A DNA stretch of 5,329 bases, taken from assembly GCA_017624645.1 (NCBI GenBank), contig JAGAMQ010000056.1, positions 1 through 5,329 of the forward strand, in the 5' to 3' direction. Position numbers and translations under genes: made by a program. Below are positions 1-5,329 of this stretch, piece after piece. How positions within the stretch are numbered: position 1 is the stretch's first letter; each line of letters opens with the position of its first letter. The stretch is from Oscillospiraceae bacterium. Its GTDB lineage: Bacteria > Bacillota > Clostridia > Oscillospirales > Oscillospiraceae. The notes beneath the pieces were generated by a model, which was given only the letters and a program-made list of their open reading frames with translations, had not been told where the DNA came from and searched no databases.

Positions 1-70
1 CATTGTTGCCGGCGCCGCCGACACCGATAACCTTGATTTTTACAACGCGATCCTGATACTCTTCAGACAT
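1..70 (-). CDS. ftsZ: Cell division protein FtsZ, N-terminal 23 codons only (runs off the window)
   Basis: FtsZ is the tubulin-like GTPase that polymerises into the cytoplasmic ring at mid-cell and recruits the division machinery. Only the first 23 residues are visible, but they are diagnostic: a short acidic start (MSEEYQD), then the first beta strand VVKIKVIGVGG and the start of the nucleotide-binding loop GGAGNN, which opens the FtsZ GTP-binding fold. The ATG at 70-68 is preceded by a consensus AGGAGG 7 nt upstream, and the distance from start to GGAGNN fits normal FtsZ proteins. It follows ftsQ on the same strand after 142 bp and has its own strong promoter. The GTPase core, T7 loop and C-terminal tail lie outside the window, so completeness cannot be judged. 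Confidence 0.96.
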   Translation of the reverse strand, partial: MSEEYQDRVVKIKVIGVGGAGNN

Positions 71-77
71 TTCTCTT

Positions 78-83
78 CCTCCT
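78..83 (-). promoter_or_regulatory. Ribosome binding site of ftsZ
   Basis: AGGAGG, a perfect match to the anti-Shine-Dalgarno sequence, lies 7 nt before the ftsZ ATG. It supports that start and suggests high translation, as expected for an abundant protein. Its first two bases overlap the TAG stop of a possible 9-codon mini-ORF in the leader. Confidence 0.9.
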
Positions 84-111
84 ATGTATCGTGTTGCAGG
101 GAGTTTTTCAC
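82..111 (-). other. Possible leader mini-ORF (9 codons) before ftsZ
   Basis: In the ftsZ 5' leader a GTG codon opens a reading frame encoding (V/M)KNSLQHDT and ends at a TAG that overlaps the ftsZ Shine-Dalgarno. An AGGAG sits only 3 nt before the GTG, which is too close for good initiation. A frame this short is easily found by chance. The stop-on-SD arrangement resembles the murG-ftsQ junction in this window, which is the only reason to note it. No function is claimed. Confidence 0.12.
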
Positions 112-121
112 CTTCTCCTGC
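96..121 (-). promoter_or_regulatory. Possible hairpin in the ftsZ mRNA leader
   Basis: On the minus strand GCAGGAG (121-115) can pair with CTCCCTGC (103-96), leaving one bulged C and an 11 nt loop. This gives about seven base pairs, mostly GC, between the predicted transcript start and the ftsZ ribosome binding site. It is not followed by a T-run, so it is not a terminator. It might affect mRNA stability or translation, or have no function. Confidence 0.3.
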
Positions 122-144
122 CGTAATTACAGTATTACTAAAGT

Positions 145-173
145 ATTGTACCCCGAAAATCAAATTTGGTCAA
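145..173 (-). promoter_or_regulatory. Sigma-A type promoter for ftsZ
   Basis: The minus strand carries TTGACC at 173-168 (-35, 5 of 6 to TTGACA) and TACAAT at 150-145 (-10, 5 of 6 to TATAAT). The spacer is exactly 17 nt, the optimum for a housekeeping promoter. Transcription would begin near 138-139, giving a leader of about 68 nt. The DNA just upstream (174-212) is very AT-rich with A and T runs, which could act as an UP element. A promoter here would let ftsZ be expressed apart from the upstream wall genes, as is common for ftsZ. The assignment is by sequence match only. Confidence 0.82.
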
Positions 174-197
174 TAGAAATTCTTATTTTTCTCCAAA

Positions 198-211
198 AAA
201 ATTGCAATTTT
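198..211. repeat. 14 bp perfect palindrome AAAATTGCAATTTT
   Basis: The sequence equals its own reverse complement and starts 2 nt after the ftsQ stop codon in the direction of transcription; on the minus strand it runs into seven T residues. As RNA it could fold into only a 5 bp A-U stem with a TGCA loop, too weak for a standard terminator. It lies about 25 bp upstream of the ftsZ -35 box, where an operator or UP-like element could sit. No known binding site is recognised. Confidence 0.35.
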
Positions 212-212
212 A

Positions 213-1154
213 TTAGGAGAAGGGGGTGTATACCACTTTATCCTCCATTACAGTGAAGCTCACATCCAGGATGCCGCTGTCATAATCGTTCATTCTGTCG
301 ATGGTGGACTTCATGGTCTGAATCTTATAGGCAAGCTGGGTCTCGTCCCCAAGGGTCACCTGGAAGCGCTCTCCGTACCAAAGCTCCAGCTCACTGAGAT
401 TTTCCACATTCACACTGGCTGCACCGCCAATGATCCCGTAATCTTCCAAGTACTGAAAAATGGTTATGGCGGTTTGCAGTCTCTGACTTCCGCTGACCGT
501 CACCGGTACAGTCTCCCCTTCTGCCGTGGTTTCCTCCGGCACAGGCTCCAGCGCTGCTGCCATTTTCCCCTGCTCGGGAGAGTGCAGCTTGACACCCAAA
601 AGCTTGGTATGCTGGCCGGCATCGGCAGAATTGGTCTTTTCTACCACCTGACCGTCCGCACGGAGCAGCCACCACTGTCCGTCCTCTGCTTCCACAGAGT
701 AAACCACATCCAGCTCTTCCACCATCAACTTCACCGTATCCGGCAGCTTGATGCCCACCCGGACCTTATAGATATAGGGAAGCTTTTCCATAACACGGCT
801 GCTGATGGCTGTCTCCCGAACGGTCATCAGGTTTTCTCCACCCTGAAGTCCGGAGGCAGCAACGATCTGCTCCGGTGTATAAATCTCATTGCCGGCAACG
901 GTGGTCTTTTCCAGATCCACTTTAAAAAAGAGGGACACACCAAACACCATTGCCAAAACCACCAGCACCACGGTAGCCAAATGCAGCAGAAACCGGTTTC
1001 TGTTAAAGGGACCCGGTTGGGTATAGACCACCTCCGGTCCCGGCTGCTGAGGACGGGGCTTGCGCTTTTGCGCCGGACGCCGCGGCTCTGTTCCCGGGAC
1101 AGCTTTCTGCTTTTGGGAGGATGGCCGGCAACCGGTTCTTTCTTTCGTTTCCAT
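213..1154 (-). CDS. ftsQ: Cell division protein FtsQ/DivIB (POTRA domain)
   Basis: FtsQ/DivIB is a bitopic membrane protein of the divisome; in this family it forms a subcomplex with FtsL and DivIC and links the ring to septal wall synthesis. The 313-residue product has a basic, proline-rich cytoplasmic tail (about 1-53, many R, K, P, Q), one membrane helix (about 55-77, FLLHLATVVLVVLAMVFGV), then an extracellular POTRA domain (about 78-148, with VAGNEIYTPEQIV and LPYIYKVRVGIKLPDTVKL) and a beta domain to the end. Residues about 199-220 form a Pro/Glu/Thr-rich insertion that looks like an exposed loop. The ATG is set by TAAGGAG, with 7 nt between its GGAG and the ATG; the TAA of that motif is the murG stop, 11 nt before the start, which implies co-translation. 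Sequence conservation is low, as usual for FtsQ; the call rests on architecture and position between murG and ftsZ. Confidence 0.9.
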   Translation of the reverse strand: METKERTGCRPSSQKQKAVPGTEPRRPAQKRKPRPQQPGPEVVYTQPGPFNRNRFLLHLATVVLVVLAMVFGVSLFFKVDLEKTTVAGNEIYTPEQIVAASGLQGGENLMTVRETAISSRVMEKLPYIYKVRVGIKLPDTVKLMVEELDVVYSVEAEDGQWWLLRADGQVVEKTNSADAGQHTKLLGVKLHSPEQGKMAAALEPVPEETTAEGETVPVTVSGSQRLQTAITIFQYLEDYGIIGGAASVNVENLSELELWYGERFQVTLGDETQLAYKIQTMKSTIDRMNDYDSGILDVSFTVMEDKVVYTPFS

Positions 1155-1161
1155 AGCGTTT

Positions 1162-1168
1162 CTCCTTA
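1162..1168 (-). promoter_or_regulatory. Ribosome binding site of ftsQ, fused to the murG stop codon
   Basis: TAAGGAG contains both the murG stop (TAA) and the core Shine-Dalgarno of ftsQ (AAGGAG), 7 nt before the ftsQ ATG. The arrangement fixes the ftsQ start and suggests translational coupling of the two genes. Confidence 0.8.
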
Positions 1169-2284
1169 CAAAAGGCTTTCCATAATATCGCAGACCCGCT
1201 GGGCACTGTCCGGCACTGCCATGGAAAGCAGTGCTTCACGCATCGCCGCGCTGCGCTTCTGATCCTGAATCAGAGCAGTAATATGCTCCATGAGCACCTG
1301 AGGGGAGCAATCCGGCTCCAGCACCACTACAGCACCGCCACCGGCTTCCAGCACCCGGGCATTTTTTTCCTGGTGGTTATCCGTCACATTGGGAGAAGGA
1401 ATCAGAATACAGGGCTTGCCCGAAGCCGCGATCTCATTACAGCTGGCTGCACCTGCCCGGCTAATGACAACATCCGCTGCCGTCATCACCGTGGGCATAT
1501 TGTATATGTACTCCAGCATTTGGATCCTGTCGGTCTTCTCAAGATCCACGCCCTGCTCCTTCACATATTCCGGCATCCATTCCCAACCGAATTTTCCCGT
1601 AGCATGGATATGCCGGAACGGAAAACCTGCATCCTGCTCCAACCGGAACAGCTGGGCAACGGTCTGGTTCATCACCTTTGCACCCAGGCTACCGAAGGCG
1701 GTTACGATCAAGGGGCTGTCATCCAGCTTCAGTTCTCTGCGTGCCTGCTCCCGGTCGGTGGACAGAAATGCCTTATTCACAGGCATGCCCACCACCTGCA
1801 CCTCTTCCGGCTTTTTATAATATTTGGCACTTTCGGCAAAGCAGGTCAGAACTTTGTCTGCCCGACGGGCGATCATCCGGGTAGTCAGACCCGGCATAGC
1901 ATTTGCCTCATGGACACAGATGGGGATTCCCAGCTGACTGGCTGCCAGCAGTGCAGGAAAACTGGCGTAACCGCCGGTGCCTACTACAATACTGGGACCA
2001 AACTTTTTGATGATCTTCTTGCACCGGCCCACCGCCTGCAGCACATAGGACACGGCACGGAAATTGTGCTTTAACCCCTCCCAGCTCTTTTCCCGGGACA
2101 TTCCGGAGGCAGGGATGGTCTCGATCTGGTAGCCTGCCTTGGGGACTAAGGTTTCCTCCATCCTGCCCTTGGCTCCAATAAACAAAATTTTACTGTCCGG
2201 GTAGCGTTCCTTCCAGCTATTGGCAACTGCAATGGCAGGATTGATATGTCCTCCGGTGCCGCCGCAGGTAAAGATCACATTCAT
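1166..2284 (-). CDS. murG: UDP-GlcNAc:lipid I N-acetylglucosaminyltransferase MurG
   Basis: MurG adds GlcNAc from UDP-GlcNAc to lipid I, making lipid II on the inner face of the membrane. The 372-residue length is normal. The GT-B fold is visible in order: the N-terminal glycine loop FTCGGTGGHINPA (5-17), with the GGTGGH motif and His13; a second glycine-rich loop VVGTGGYASFP (100-110); the acceptor-side motif VHEANAMPGLT (124-134); the inter-domain loop AFGSLGAKVMNQ (196-207); and the C-terminal UDP-GlcNAc site SRAGAASCNEI (275-285) followed by PSPNVTDNHQEKNA (296-309). Two positions differ from the textbook motifs recalled for this family: HEAN instead of HEQN, and FGSLGA instead of GGSxGA. 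Both look like ordinary lineage variation. The ATG overlaps the ftsW TGA (ATGA), with AGGAGG 7 nt upstream inside the ftsW coding sequence. Confidence 0.97.
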   Translation of the reverse strand: MNVIFTCGGTGGHINPAIAVANSWKERYPDSKILFIGAKGRMEETLVPKAGYQIETIPASGMSREKSWEGLKHNFRAVSYVLQAVGRCKKIIKKFGPSIVVGTGGYASFPALLAASQLGIPICVHEANAMPGLTTRMIARRADKVLTCFAESAKYYKKPEEVQVVGMPVNKAFLSTDREQARRELKLDDSPLIVTAFGSLGAKVMNQTVAQLFRLEQDAGFPFRHIHATGKFGWEWMPEYVKEQGVDLEKTDRIQMLEYIYNMPTVMTAADVVISRAGAASCNEIAASGKPCILIPSPNVTDNHQEKNARVLEAGGGAVVVLEPDCSPQVLMEHITALIQDQKRSAAMREALLSMAVPDSAQRVCDIMESLL

Positions 2285-3438
2285 ATACTTTCCTCCTGTT
2301 GCGCCGCCCGGTAACGATGCCGGGAAACGCTCAATACAATACCCATTTCCGCCAGATTCACCGCCAATGCCGTACCGCCGTAGGAAAAGAACGGCAATGC
2401 AATTCCGGTGGGGGGTAAAAGATTTGTAACTACGCCCAGATTCAGAGCTGTCTGGACTGCAATTTGGGTAACAAGACCCGCTGCAAGCACTGTAGAAAAG
2501 CGATCCGGCCCACGCAACGCGATCCAGTATCCCCGCAGGATCAAAAGAGAAAATAAAACGATGATGAGCAGTGCCCCCACCAGTCCCAATTCCTCACAGA
2601 TCACCGCAAAAATATAGTCATTATACTGAAAAGGCAGGTACAGGTATTTCTGCCTGCTCTTTCCCAATCCCAGTCCCAACACACCGCCGGAACCGATGGC
2701 ATACAGTGACTGCAGAATCTGATAGCCGGTATCTCCCGGGTCCTGTTCCGGATGGAGCCATGCACTGACCCGATCCCCGGCGTAGCCCATCAGGCTGATA
2801 TATACCACCACAAACAAAGCCGCCGCCCCGGCTCCTGCAAGAAGCCATTTAAAAGATGTACCGGCGACGAACATCATCACCACCGCAACCATACCCATAA
2901 GCAGGATGGCAGACAGGTGCTTTTCTAATGCCAGAGGGACCAAAATTCCCAGCAATGCGGCACCAAAGCCCAGCACACCGTAGCGGAACTCTTTTGCTGA
3001 CTTTCCAAACCCCTTTGTCAGTCGGGCAAAGAGCAGGATCAGTGTAAATTTCGCCACCTCTGAGGGCTGAAACTGGATCCCGGCAATGGTGATCCAGCGG
3101 CGGGCACCGTTCACCGACTGACCGAACAGCAGCACCAGCAGCAGCAAGGCAATACTGATACCGTACAGAGGCCATGCAGTCTTCAGCCAGAAATCCGGTG
3201 GGATCCTGCTGGTAACAAACATCGCCGCCAAGCCAATCACTGCGCACAATGCCTGCTTCTGCAGGTACCGGGTGGAATCCCGGTAGCCGGTATCATACTG
3301 GCTTTGGGCATAGCTGGCAGAATACAGCATAGCAAGTCCCACTGTCAAAAGCAGCAGGAGCAAAAAGAAAAATATCGGATCTACACCCGTCCTGAGACGG
3401 CGGTTCTCTTTGGCATACAGAGTGCGCTCTGCTGCCAT
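2281..3438 (-). CDS. ftsW: SEDS peptidoglycan polymerase FtsW (FtsW/SpoVE type)
   Basis: FtsW is the SEDS-family glycosyltransferase that polymerises lipid II into glycan strands at the septum, paired with a class B penicillin-binding protein. The 385-residue protein has a short charged cytoplasmic tail (1-18) and about ten hydrophobic segments. Family motifs are intact: NGARRWI (110-116), FQPSEVAK (123-130), the LEKHLSA loop (171-177), GLGLGKSRQKYLYLPFQYND (255-274), IFAVICEELG (276-285), and TNLLPPTGIALPFFSYGGT (338-356). Asp274 in the YNDYIFA motif corresponds to the essential extracytoplasmic Asp of SEDS enzymes. The dcw location favours FtsW or its sporulation paralogue SpoVE over RodA; sequence alone cannot decide between the first two. 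The ATG has AAAGGAG with a 5 nt spacer. The gene starts 54 nt after mraY, the widest gap in the operon, where other bacteria often have murD. Confidence 0.95.
   Translation of the reverse strand: MAAERTLYAKENRRLRTGVDPIFFFLLLLLLTVGLAMLYSASYAQSQYDTGYRDSTRYLQKQALCAVIGLAAMFVTSRIPPDFWLKTAWPLYGISIALLLLVLLFGQSVNGARRWITIAGIQFQPSEVAKFTLILLFARLTKGFGKSAKEFRYGVLGFGAALLGILVPLALEKHLSAILLMGMVAVVMMFVAGTSFKWLLAGAGAAALFVVVYISLMGYAGDRVSAWLHPEQDPGDTGYQILQSLYAIGSGGVLGLGLGKSRQKYLYLPFQYNDYIFAVICEELGLVGALLIIVLFSLLILRGYWIALRGPDRFSTVLAAGLVTQIAVQTALNLGVVTNLLPPTGIALPFFSYGGTALAVNLAEMGIVLSVSRHRYRAAQQEESI
2292..2297 (-). promoter_or_regulatory. Ribosome binding site of murG inside the end of ftsW
   Basis: AGGAGG lies 7 nt before the murG ATG and within the last codons of ftsW, where it encodes part of the Gln-Glu-Glu stretch of the FtsW C terminus. 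Together with the 4 nt ATGA overlap it supports the chosen start and tight translational coupling of ftsW and murG. Confidence 0.88.
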
Positions 3439-3492
3439 ACTTACTCCTTTCGGCGATCACACGGTTCAAAAAATGGGTTTAGAATATATTGC
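3439..3492. other. mraY-ftsW intergenic gap (54 bp) with the ftsW ribosome binding site
   Basis: This gap follows the mraY TGA. It contains an AT-rich start, a run of six T residues, and the ftsW Shine-Dalgarno AAAGGAG at 3450-3444. A TTGAAC resembles a -35 box, but no -10 match follows at a usable distance. No terminator hairpin or ORF is seen. murD, found here in many dcw clusters, has left no recognisable trace. Confidence 0.6.
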
Positions 3493-4473
3493 TCAGGCCA
3501 GAAGACCGGAGATCCCAAACCATGCCACAAGGCACAAAGCAAGGGTAATACCGGAAAACACCAAAACAATGGTCTCTTCCTTCCAGCCGGACATCTCAAA
3601 ATGATGATGGATGGGTGCCATCTTGAAGATCCGCTTGCCATGGGTGAGCTTGAAATAACCCACCTGCAAAATAACAGAAAGGGTCTCCACAAAATACACA
3701 AAGCCAACGATCACCAGGATCAGAGGCATATCCAGTGCAAAGGCCAGGGCGCATACCACACCGCCCAAAAACAGCGATCCGGTATCTCCCATGAACACCT
3801 TGGCAGGATGCCAGTTGTACACAAGATACGCCACCAGCGCACCGGCAAGGGAAACCGGCAGCAAGGCAATATCCAACCGCTCCATGGCAACAGCCACCGC
3901 TGTAAAGAACACCATGACAGGAATGGTCACCGTGCCGCACAGTCCGTCAACACCGTCGGTAATATTGACAGCATTGACCGTTCCCACCATAACAAACATG
4001 GCAAAGAAAATATACACCAGCGGATGAATGTTGGTCAAGGTCACATCCACAAAGGGAATGTACAGATCACAGCTGAGGCTTCCCTTTTTGTACAGCAGGT
4101 ACAGAAACAGCGCAGACACAGCCATCTGCAGCATTGCCTTCTGCAAAGAGGTCAGCCCCAGATTGCGCTTGTATTTCAGCTTAAAGAAATCATCCAAAAA
4201 ACCGACCAGTCCAAAGCAAAGGGACAGCGCCAGTACATAAAAGACGGTGTGATCCGCCATAAAGGGCAGATTTCCCAACAGACACAGGATTGCCGCAAGG
4301 ACAAACATCAAACCGCCCATCATGGGTGTTCCTGCTTTATAGTTATGCCATGTGGGGCCCACCTCGCGGATGGACTGTCCCGCCTTCAACGCCCGCAGCA
4401 CAGGCAGCAAAAACCAGCCGATCACTCCGGACAGCACTGCGCCCGCCACCAGGGTTATGATGATCCTTGTCAT
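3493..4473 (-). CDS. mraY: Phospho-N-acetylmuramoyl-pentapeptide transferase MraY
   Basis: MraY transfers phospho-MurNAc-pentapeptide from UDP to undecaprenyl phosphate, giving lipid I, the first membrane-bound wall precursor. The 326-residue polytopic protein is of normal Gram-positive length, with about ten hydrophobic segments. The cytoplasmic signature loops are all present: KAGTPMMGG (46-54), the Asp-Asp motif GFLDDFFK (91-98, D94 and D95, Mg2+/substrate), NAVNITDGVDGL (167-178), NWHPAKVFMGDTGSL (220-234, with catalytic-site D230), and the MraY-specific APIHHHFE (286-293, H289-H291), which separates MraY from WecA/TagO-type relatives. The ATG is preceded by CGGAGG with a 7 nt spacer, directly after the murF stop (14 nt gap), so the two genes are cotranscribed. 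Nothing in the sequence suggests damage. Confidence 0.97.
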   Translation of the reverse strand: MTRIIITLVAGAVLSGVIGWFLLPVLRALKAGQSIREVGPTWHNYKAGTPMMGGLMFVLAAILCLLGNLPFMADHTVFYVLALSLCFGLVGFLDDFFKLKYKRNLGLTSLQKAMLQMAVSALFLYLLYKKGSLSCDLYIPFVDVTLTNIHPLVYIFFAMFVMVGTVNAVNITDGVDGLCGTVTIPVMVFFTAVAVAMERLDIALLPVSLAGALVAYLVYNWHPAKVFMGDTGSLFLGGVVCALAFALDMPLILVIVGFVYFVETLSVILQVGYFKLTHGKRIFKMAPIHHHFEMSGWKEETIVLVFSGITLALCLVAWFGISGLLA

Positions 4474-4480
4474 GTTCTTT

Positions 4481-4486
4481 CCTCCG
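4481..4486 (-). promoter_or_regulatory. Ribosome binding site of mraY
   Basis: CGGAGG sits in the 14 nt murF-mraY gap, 7 nt before the mraY ATG and 1 nt after the murF stop. It supports the chosen start and the operon reading. Confidence 0.8.
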
Positions 4487-4487
4487 A

Positions 4488-5329
4488 TTATTTCTCTTCT
4501 TTCAAAAAGTCCGTGAGCAGCTGCTCCATCTGCTGGGCGTTACTGCCCTTAAAAAGCATCACATCTCCCGGCTCTGACATTTGCTTCAGCACCTTAACGA
4601 GGCGCTCTCCATCTGTAAAGGCCCGGGCTTTGGTTTCCGGCATACCGCCGGTGATGCAGCCGTAAAGCACACGCAGGCTCCCCGGCCCGTAGGCAAACAC
4701 CAGATCCGCGTTTTCTGCAGCGATTCTGCCCACCTTATAATGCTCTGCCTGAGAGCCGATCCCCAGCTCCGGCATATCTGCGATCACCGCGATCCTTCTG
4801 CCGGACTGATTGCCCAAAGCTGTCAGCGCCGCAGTCATGGACTCCGGACCGGCACTGGCATAATCCTGAATGATCGTATATTTATCGGTTTTCATAAGCT
4901 CCATCCGCTCCCCGGTCTGGAACCGGGCAAGGGTGCGGCGGATCTGCTCCGTAGGAACTCCCAATTCCAAAGAGATGGCGATGGCTGCCAAGGCATCTAA
5001 AACATGATACTGCTCTTCCACAGGCAGCTCCACCGGGAACTCCTGATCCCCTGCACGGGTACGGAACCGCAGCAGGCCGGTATTTTCCTGAATATCCTTA
5101 CCCAGTACCTGACAGGCGGAATTTTGGATACCGAAATATACCTGTCCCTGCTCCCGAAGCTTATGAAGATTCCACAGAAGCGGGTCATCGCCGTTCAAAA
5201 ACAGCTTGGTACCCCGTCCCATTTCCTCAAGGATCTCCAGCTTCGCCAGCAGGATACCTTCAATGGAATCGATATGCGCCACCTGCTCCATACTGATGTT
5301 AAGGATCACGCCCACATCCGGACGGCCCA
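4488..5329 (-). CDS. murF: MurF-like ligase, C-terminal 279 residues (5' end outside window); divergent active-site residues
   Basis: MurF ligates D-Ala-D-Ala to UDP-MurNAc-tripeptide using ATP. The frame is open to the window edge, so the N-terminal domain and ATP P-loop are not visible; the GTG at 5315 lies inside a conserved strand (RPDVGVILNIS) and is not the start. Residues below count from the first full codon. Visible are the end of the central ligase domain, with AKLEIL (Lys29, position of the carbamylated Lys), LNGDD (44-48), LDALAAIAI (110-118) and GERM (139-142), then the C-terminal domain with IADMPELG (182-189), His196 and LFKGSN (258-263). The expected His of the NIxxxH motif appears as Gln15, the HNxxN motif as Y107-H108-V-L-D111, and DDSYNANP as QDYASAGP (154-161). 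Arg141 and Asp155 are kept. Position directly before mraY supports MurF, but activity is uncertain. It could be a paralogue beside an intact murF. Confidence 0.82.
   Translation of the reverse strand, partial: GRPDVGVILNISMEQVAHIDSIEGILLAKLEILEEMGRGTKLFLNGDDPLLWNLHKLREQGQVYFGIQNSACQVLGKDIQENTGLLRFRTRAGDQEFPVELPVEEQYHVLDALAAIAISLELGVPTEQIRRTLARFQTGERMELMKTDKYTIIQDYASAGPESMTAALTALGNQSGRRIAVIADMPELGIGSQAEHYKVGRIAAENADLVFAYGPGSLRVLYGCITGGMPETKARAFTDGERLVKVLKQMSEPGDVMLFKGSNAQQMEQLLTDFLKEEK

Larger units (their letters stand above)
71..212. other. AT-rich ftsQ-ftsZ intergenic region
   Basis: This is the longest non-coding stretch in the window. Reading towards ftsZ it holds a 14 bp perfect AT-rich palindrome just after the ftsQ stop, A/T runs, the ftsZ promoter, small dyads around the transcript start, a possible leader hairpin and the ftsZ ribosome binding site. 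Its base composition is far more AT-rich than the flanking genes. No GC-rich stem followed by a T-run was found, so no intrinsic terminator is called. Confidence 0.8.

Noticed and set aside
79..103. Riboswitch-like switching between the leader hairpin and the ftsZ Shine-Dalgarno
   Set aside because: CTCC at 103-100 can pair with GGAG of the ftsZ site, but only over four base pairs with no extension, so a real alternative structure is not supported.
186..212. Intrinsic terminator after ftsQ
   Set aside because: The palindrome and T-run are present, but the stem would be about five A-U pairs with no GC core, which is too unstable for a standard terminator.
474..2074. Plus-strand open frames opposite ftsQ and murG (474-1262 and 1283-2074)
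   Set aside because: They are antisense to clear genes and have Cys/His/Arg-rich low-information products without family motifs.
3450..3475. Internal promoter for ftsW in the mraY-ftsW gap
   Set aside because: A TTGAAC is present, but the following 16-19 nt lead into the Shine-Dalgarno region with no TATAAT-like hexamer.
3304..4665. A long plus-strand open frame of 453 codons antisense to ftsW, mraY and the end of murF
   Set aside because: Its product is rich in His, Gln and Lys with no recognisable domain, and it lies opposite three well-recognised genes. It is the reverse-complement shadow of hydrophobic, GC-rich codons. No ribosome binding site or promoter supports it.
5313..5315. GTG as a start codon for the murF-like gene
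   Set aside because: The frame stays open to the window edge and the codons before GTG (Gly-Arg-Pro-Asp) continue the conserved central-domain strand of MurF, so the true start lies outside the window.
1..5329. Mobile element, phage, CRISPR or tRNA/rRNA content
   Set aside because: All but about 220 bp is occupied by co-oriented dcw genes. No repeats with regular spacing, transposase, integrase or tRNA-like sequence were seen.

Overview
The window holds the 3' half of a division and cell wall (dcw) gene cluster, written entirely on the minus strand. Read in the direction of transcription, from high to low coordinates, the order is: murF-like ligase (5' end outside the window), mraY, ftsW, murG, ftsQ/divIB, then the first 23 codons of ftsZ. 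There are no RNA genes, mobile elements or CRISPR arrays. The only non-coding stretches are a 54 bp gap between mraY and ftsW and a 142 bp gap between ftsQ and ftsZ.

The organism is most likely a Gram-positive member of the Bacillota, probably class Clostridia and perhaps Oscillospiraceae. The grounds are strong AGGAGG-type ribosome binding sites 5-7 nt before every visible start, a DivIB-like FtsQ with a basic proline-rich cytoplasmic tail, clostridial-looking MraY/FtsW/MurG sequences, and a dcw order without murD, murA or murB in the visible part. The family-level placement is inference.

murF to ftsQ look like one operon. The murF/mraY and murG/ftsQ junctions are 14 and 11 nt, and ftsW and murG overlap by 4 nt (ATGA). 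The ribosome binding site of each downstream gene lies on or next to the upstream stop codon. The ftsQ-ftsZ gap is AT-rich and carries a near-consensus sigma-A promoter (TTGACC, 17 nt, TACAAT), so ftsZ can be transcribed separately. No convincing terminator separates it from the upstream genes, so read-through is also possible.

The genes act in sequence. MurF completes the UDP-MurNAc-pentapeptide, MraY moves it onto undecaprenyl phosphate (lipid I), MurG adds GlcNAc (lipid II), FtsW polymerises it at the septum, FtsQ/DivIB is part of the divisome scaffold, and FtsZ forms the ring that positions the machine.

The most unusual observation is in the murF-like gene. Several residues regarded as invariant in Mur ligases appear replaced in the visible part, so it may be a divergent or partly degenerate MurF. 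The ftsZ leader also has a small hairpin and a possible 9-codon mini-ORF, both of low confidence. The rest is a well-conserved housekeeping region.
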